NCBI GenBank assembly: GCA_927798505.1
Contig: CAKMNE010000045.1
Coordinates: 1-9,733, forward strand
Direction: 5' to 3'
From: an uncultured Bacteroidales bacterium
GTDB taxonomy: Bacteria; Bacteroidota; Bacteroidia; Bacteroidales; UBA932
Length of the DNA stretch: 9,733 nucleotides
How positions within the stretch are numbered: the stretch's first letter is position 1; each line of letters opens with the position of its first letter. The translations under genes and the position numbers were made by a program. Shown one piece after another: positions 7,018 through 9,733 of this stretch. The notes beneath the pieces were generated by a model. The model saw nothing but the letters and a program-made list of their open reading frames with translations. It was not told where the DNA came from and searched no databases.

Positions 7018-7848
7018 ATGATAAAGATTGAAAACCTTGGTTTCAGCTACGGAAAGAATCCGGTACTGAATAACATTACTCTGAATCTCGAGGCCGGGAA
7101 GATTTACGGACTTCTCGGAGAGAACGGAGTGGGCAAGACCACGCTGCTCACTTTGATCTGCGGACTGAAGAAGCCACAGATCGGCAGCATTTCCTGTGAC
7201 GGCATAGACCCTTATTCCAGGAATCCTGAATTCCTCTCTCAGGTATTCTACCTTCCTGATGAGGTAGCACCCGTTCCAAGTACTGCGATTTCCTGGGCCA
7301 AGAGCCTCGGACCGTTCTGGCCGAATTTCAAGCTTGAAACCTTTACTTCAGCTATGAAAGACTTTGAAATGGACGAAACTATGAAAATGCACAAGATGTC
7401 CGCAGGTCAGCTCAAAAAGACCTACATCTCCTTCGCGCTTGCCTGCGGCACTTCTTACATCCTGATGGACGAGCCTACCAATGGTCTGGACATCCCGTCC
7501 AAGGCTCAGTTCCGTTCCGCTGTACTCAAGTACACCCGCGATGATTCCACAATAGTCATCAGCACCCATCAGGTCAAGGATCTCGAGAGCATGATAGACC
7601 CTATTATTATTCTTGACCGCAAGGATGTGCTTCTGAATGCCAGTGTCGAAAAAATCAACACCAAGCTCTTTTTCGACTACGGCAGCACTCTGCGTGGGGA
7701 TGCCCTCTATGCCGAGCAGCTTCCGGGCGGTTTCATCCAGGTTTGCCCGAATACCACAGGCGAAGACAGCAAACTCAATATCGAGGCCCTCTTCAATGCC
7801 GTTCACAACAATAAAGAACTTATAAAAGCCATCTTCAACAATGAATAA
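7018..7848 (+). CDS. ABC transporter ATP-binding protein (YtrB/CcmA-like)
   Basis: This 276-residue cytoplasmic ATPase should drive the permease encoded next to it. Visible motifs are Walker A GENGVGKTT (34-42), signature MSAGQ (127-131, in place of LSGGQ), Walker B YILMDEP (147-153) with catalytic Glu152, the D-loop GLD (156-158) and the H-loop His184 in STHQ. The Q-loop position reads FYLPDEVAP (77-85), with acidic residues where many ABC proteins have Gln; a YLPE-type sequence is common in CcmA/YtrB-like exporters. Residues from about 215 form a C-terminal extension without a motif I know. As first gene of the operon it follows the predicted promoter and dyad. Its stop overlaps the permease start by 8 bp, implying coupled translation. 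The substrate and direction of transport cannot be read; the subfamily favours export or envelope-stress functions. Confidence 0.93.
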   Translation: MIKIENLGFSYGKNPVLNNITLNLEAGKIYGLLGENGVGKTTLLTLICGLKKPQIGSISCDGIDPYSRNPEFLSQVFYLPDEVAPVPSTAISWAKSLGPFWPNFKLETFTSAMKDFEMDETMKMHKMSAGQLKKTYISFALACGTSYILMDEPTNGLDIPSKAQFRSAVLKYTRDDSTIVISTHQVKDLESMIDPIIILDRKDVLLNASVEKINTKLFFDYGSTLRGDALYAEQLPGGFIQVCPNTTGEDSKLNIEALFNAVHNNKELIKAIFNNE

Positions 7849-8650
7849 ATTATTTTCAGCAAAGCGCTTCGGCAAGTATTTCAGCTACGATCTGAAACAC
7901 TGTATGGATACTTTCGGCCTGTCCCTGCTGATACTGGGACTGATGCCTATGATAACATTCTTCTTTGCATCAATCATCAGCTTCATAGTATCCGGAGGAT
8001 GGGTTCCCGACAACACGGTCAACAGGATAATGGCTGCAATTATAGCCGTAGTGATAGCGGGCCTGATGTTCCCGGTCAAGGCCTATGGCGAGATTACCGA
8101 CAAAAAGGCGGGCTCGAACTTCCTGATGGTGCCGGCTTCCACCTTTGAAAAATGGCTTTCCGGCAGCCTGATGACCCTCGTCGTTGTTCCCCTTGCACTG
8201 CTGGTTCTGCTTCTCGGCGTTGACCTTGTTCTAGGACTGCTGCTCCCAAGCCATTACGGTGAGGCGCTTGTGCTTCAGGAGTGGTTCCGCCCCATTGTCT
8301 GCATCCCCGCTGAATATATTGAGCTGCCAGTGGACATCAGAATTAACGTAGGCCTTCTTTTCTGGGTATGCTGGGCCAGCTCGGTGCTCTGCTTTCTGCT
8401 GGGTGCAATCTACTTCAAAAAGTCCAAGATTGCCAAAACCTTCCTTGCAATAATAATTACCGGTATGCTGTTTTCCATCATCTCTGCGCCTTTTACTTCT
8501 GTGATGCCGGGCCTGATAGAGAGAATTCAGGAGGGAGATCCCGAGAGAGTCCTCCGCAGGATTTGGACGGCAATTTGGATTCTCGACGGGCTCGAGATTG
8601 TCATCTTCCTTGCAATCTACTACTTCAGACTCAGAACCATCAAGCATTAG
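7841..8650 (+). CDS. ABC transporter permease, six predicted transmembrane helices
   Basis: This 269-residue integral membrane protein is very likely the partner of the ATPase whose 3' end it overlaps by 8 bp. Hydrophobic segments lie at about residues 25-50, 60-78, 107-133, 168-192, 199-219 and 240-263, which fits one ABC-2-type permease subunit. Between helices 2 and 3 is EITDKKAGSNFLMVPASTFEKWLS (about 84-107), a segment I associate with permeases of Bacteroidota ABC modules next to YtrA-type regulators. It probably forms the cytoplasmic coupling region that contacts the ATPase. The loop between helices 3 and 4 (about 134-167) is longer and polar. No signal peptide, permease fusion or extracellular enzyme domain is seen. 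With a single permease and a single ATPase, a homodimer of each is the simplest architecture. Substrate unknown. Confidence 0.85.
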   Translation: MNKLFSAKRFGKYFSYDLKHCMDTFGLSLLILGLMPMITFFFASIISFIVSGGWVPDNTVNRIMAAIIAVVIAGLMFPVKAYGEITDKKAGSNFLMVPASTFEKWLSGSLMTLVVVPLALLVLLLGVDLVLGLLLPSHYGEALVLQEWFRPIVCIPAEYIELPVDIRINVGLLFWVCWASSVLCFLLGAIYFKKSKIAKTFLAIIITGMLFSIISAPFTSVMPGLIERIQEGDPERVLRRIWTAIWILDGLEIVIFLAIYYFRLRTIKH

Positions 8651-8653
8651 AAT

Positions 8654-8989
8654 ATGGAATTCAACGATAACAAACCAATCTATATCCAGATATCGGACGG
8701 TTTCTGCGAACAGGTGCTTGCCGGAAAGATACTACCCGGAGAGCGCATCCCTTCGGTAAGGGAATGGGGCGCAACCATAGGGGTGAATCCCAACACTGTG
8801 GCAAGGTCCTACGACATACTCACCGAAACCGGTGTCATCTATCAGAAAAGGGGAATAGGCTTCTTCGTGTGCGAGGATGCAAAGGAAAAGATACTCGCAT
8901 CGGAAAAGCGTCATTTCATAGAAGAAGAACTGCCTGCAATCATTAAACGTGCCAGCCTGCTTGGCCTGGATTTAAAACAACTGATATAA
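8654..8989 (+). CDS. GntR-family transcriptional regulator, YtrA subfamily
   Basis: This 111-residue DNA-binding protein consists almost wholly of a GntR winged helix-turn-helix (about 8-73). Characteristic segments are KPIYIQISDGFCEQVLAGKI, the GERIPSVREWGATIGVNPNTVARSYDIL recognition region (29-56) and the wing GVIYQKRGIGFFV (60-72). A helical tail of only about 35 residues follows, too short for the FadR, HutC or MocR effector domains, which places it in the compact YtrA subfamily. Such proteins dimerise through the tail and usually repress the operon that encodes them. The gene lies 3 bp after the permease stop and 2 bp before the lipoprotein gene, so it is third in the unit. The dyad at 6969-6994 is its probable operator. 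The inducing signal is unknown; in Bacillus, YtrA responds to some cell-wall-active antibiotics. Confidence 0.93.
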   Translation: MEFNDNKPIYIQISDGFCEQVLAGKILPGERIPSVREWGATIGVNPNTVARSYDILTETGVIYQKRGIGFFVCEDAKEKILASEKRHFIEEELPAIIKRASLLGLDLKQLI

Positions 8990-8991
8990 AA

Positions 8992-9702
8992 ATGAAAAGA
9001 GTTATGTTAGCTTCAATTGCCGCTCTAATGATGAGCGCCTGCACATTTACTGTGGGTGCCGGTGACAAATCCGTCACCATGGGTGTTGGAACCAAGTCTT
9101 CAGAGGCTTACTCCGAGTACACCACAAAGACTGTAGAACTGAAAAATTTTGATACTCTTGTATGTAGTGTCCCTGCTGATGTCAATTACGAATACGGAGA
9201 CCCTAAGGTGGTAATCAGCGCCAGGGAAGAGGCTCTCAAGCACATCCAGGTCCTTCAGGAGGATGAAACCGTCACCCTCAGGATGGATGTCAAGACACTC
9301 AAGGGACTCGGTGACATTAAGATCTACATCACTTCGCGCCGCCTCTCAGCCCTCGAATTCAACGGGGCTGTGGATTTCGAATGCAAGAACGGCTTACGCG
9401 CCAAGGGGGACTTCCAGCTCTCTGCCAACGGTGCCGCCGATGTGGAAATCAACGGTCTCAGGGCCGACAAGGTCAACATTGTCTGCAACGGAGCCGCTGA
9501 TGCCGATGTAGAAGAGCTTAAGTGTGACGAAATCACTGTGGTAGTCAACGGCGCCGCTGACGTCAGCCTCGCCGGACGCACAGGTCTTGCCGACCTTACT
9601 ATCAACGGAGTAGGCGGTATAGACATCGCACATCTTGAAGCAGATAAGGTGCTTTCAAGTGTTCATGGTCTAGGTTCTATCTCCCGTAAGAAGGATAATT
9701 AG
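8992..9702 (+). CDS. DUF2807 (head GIN domain) lipoprotein with tandem NGAAD repeats
   Basis: This 236-residue protein begins with a lipoprotein signal: MKR, a hydrophobic stretch (4-14) and lipobox MSAC with Cys17 as the predicted lipidated residue. The residues after Cys17 (TFTVGAGD) lack the acidic export signal of Bacteroidota surface lipoproteins, so a periplasm-facing location is more likely. The mature part resembles the head GIN domain (DUF2807, loosely labelled putative auto-transporter adhesin). It has an N-terminal FDTLVCSVPADVNYEYGD segment and then about six repeats of roughly 20 residues starting with NGAAD-like motifs (residues 124, 146, 166, 186, 205 and 225), which suggests a beta-helix. 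No catalytic motif is visible. It starts 2 bp after the regulator gene and appears to close the operon. The role is unknown; binding of an envelope ligand or assistance to the transporter are inferences. Confidence 0.88.
   Translation: MKRVMLASIAALMMSACTFTVGAGDKSVTMGVGTKSSEAYSEYTTKTVELKNFDTLVCSVPADVNYEYGDPKVVISAREEALKHIQVLQEDETVTLRMDVKTLKGLGDIKIYITSRRLSALEFNGAVDFECKNGLRAKGDFQLSANGAADVEINGLRADKVNIVCNGAADADVEELKCDEITVVVNGAADVSLAGRTGLADLTINGVGGIDIAHLEADKVLSSVHGLGSISRKKDN
9361..9687 (+). repeat. Degenerate tandem coding repeats (57-66 bp period) in the DUF2807 gene
   Basis: Copies begin at 9361, 9427, 9487, 9547, 9604 and 9664, with spacings of 66, 60, 60, 57 and 60 bp. The first five start with AACGG; copies two to four encode NGAAD plus alternating hydrophobic residues. 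The last two copies have diverged (NGVGG, HGLGS). Every spacing is a multiple of three, so copy-number change would keep the frame. Confidence 0.8.
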
Positions 9703-9713
9703 AGGAAAAACGT

Positions 9714-9721
9714 TAAATTTG
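9714..9721 (+). promoter_or_regulatory. Candidate -7 promoter box at the right edge
   Basis: TAAATTTG matches TAnnTTTG and lies 11 bp after the DUF2807 stop. No good -33 TTG is seen 19-21 bp upstream (about 9690-9694). An ATG follows after 4 bases at 9726, but the window ends 5 bases later, so whether a gene starts there cannot be judged. The box could mark the next transcription unit. Confidence 0.35.
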
Positions 9722-9733
9722 CAGAATGCAAAG

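Overview
This window is about 9.7 kb of chromosomal DNA that most likely comes from a Bacteroidales bacterium (phylum Bacteroidota). The topoisomerase IV subunit A lacks a visible GyrA box and ends in the short ...EPTLF tail typical of the phylum. The lysyl-tRNA synthetase matches Bacteroidales LysRS closely. The promoters follow the Bacteroidota pattern (TTTG/TTG, 19-20 bp spacer, TAnnTTTG), and start codons are preceded by A-rich sequence rather than Shine-Dalgarno sites. Genus and species cannot be fixed by reading alone. The window is densely coding, with no tRNA, rRNA, CRISPR array, insertion sequence or sign of recent transfer.

Bases 1-5630 hold a plus-strand housekeeping block. It starts with the 3' part of parC (topoisomerase IV subunit A, cut off by the window edge), then aroK (shikimate kinase), recJ (single-strand DNA exonuclease) and lysS (lysyl-tRNA synthetase). 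The first three are packed tightly (3-bp gap, then a 4-bp overlap), and lysS follows after 30 bp without a recognisable promoter. They look co-transcribed although their pathways differ.

rmuC (5635-6873, minus strand) faces lysS tail to tail across only 4 bp. It encodes a membrane-anchored coiled-coil protein with a nuclease-like core. Its promoter abuts the start codon so closely that the mRNA may be leaderless.

The 144-bp divergent region 6874-7017 is the main regulatory region. It carries one promoter pointing each way, a 12-bp palindrome between them, and an imperfect dyad placed over the predicted transcription start of the rightward operon. The dyad half-site AGTGTA resembles the operator recalled for the Bacillus GntR-family repressor YtrA.

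Bases 7018-9702 form a compact four-gene operon: ABC ATPase, six-helix permease, YtrA-type GntR regulator and a DUF2807 (head GIN) lipoprotein built from about 20-residue repeats. The likely logic is a self-regulated envelope module: the regulator represses the operon through the dyad, an envelope signal relieves repression, and transporter plus lipoprotein act at the cell envelope. The substrate and signal are unknown. This operon is the most promising little-described system in the window. At the right edge a further TAnnTTTG box suggests another transcription unit beginning outside the window.
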